Made by a program: the position numbers and the translations under genes. Positions 13,725-13,741 of a stretch of DNA of 13,741 bases are shown one piece after another. Each line of letters starts with the position of its first letter. Position 1 is the stretch's first letter. This stretch comes from PNKC01 sp039917655. Lineage in GTDB: Bacteria; Chloroflexota; Dehalococcoidia; Tepidiformales; Tepidiformaceae. Under the pieces are notes generated by a model that saw nothing but the letters and a program-made list of their open reading frames with translations, made no database searches and had not been told where the DNA came from. The stretch is taken from NCBI GenBank assembly GCA_039917655.1, contig JBDSJC010000105.1, positions 1 to 13,741 of the forward strand, in the 5' to 3' direction.

Positions 13725-13741
13725 CAGCCCAGACAACAGTG

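Overview
This is a GC-rich bacterial chromosome segment. Its gene content fits Chloroflexota best (a DUF3090/TIGR03847 protein, an M1 aminopeptidase with HEAT repeats, and a Tad pilus locus). Actinomycetota is the main alternative, because DUF3090 occurs there too. The assignment is an inference from gene content. No rRNA, tRNA, CRISPR array, transposase or phage gene was seen.

Layout: (1) 1-1161, minus strand: a WYL-type regulator followed 20 bp later by the first 55 codons of an M24/Xaa-Pro-aminopeptidase-like protein that runs off the left edge. (2) 1344-1859, plus: a DUF3090 protein, divergent from the regulator. (3) 1876-2555, minus: a lower-GC patch holding small, apparently frameshift-broken reading frames that I do not recognise. 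(4) 2705-10718, plus: a run of tightly spaced metabolic genes: ATP-dependent 6-phosphofructokinase, BCP/PrxQ peroxiredoxin, M1 metallo-aminopeptidase, glycerol kinase, FAD glycerol-3-phosphate dehydrogenase and a sirtuin. The last three overlap by a few bases and probably form one translationally coupled unit. (5) 10723-11367, minus: an integral-membrane methyltransferase of the ICMT/PEMT superfamily, ending 4 bp from the sirtuin. (6) 11368-13724, plus: a hairpin-rich leader, then the start of a Tad/Flp pilus locus (Flp pilin, TadE-like pseudopilin, CpaB/RcpC), continuing to the right.

Function: glycerol is phosphorylated by GlpK and oxidised by GlpD to dihydroxyacetone phosphate, which joins the pathway that PFK feeds. 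The NAD-dependent sirtuin encoded at the end of this set is a plausible protein deacylase for central-metabolic enzymes (inference). The pilus genes are separated by strong GC-rich stem-loops that probably adjust the amount of pilin mRNA relative to the minor components.

No wholly new system is evident. The best leads are non-coding: the array of inverted repeats and two helically phased CCAACAGTTG boxes before the pilin gene, and a roughly 110-nt structured leader before cpaB with weak resemblance to a c-di-GMP-I riboswitch. Coding oddities are a phosphofructokinase lacking the usual Arg at the E. coli 162 position and a glycerol kinase lacking both classical regulatory sites.
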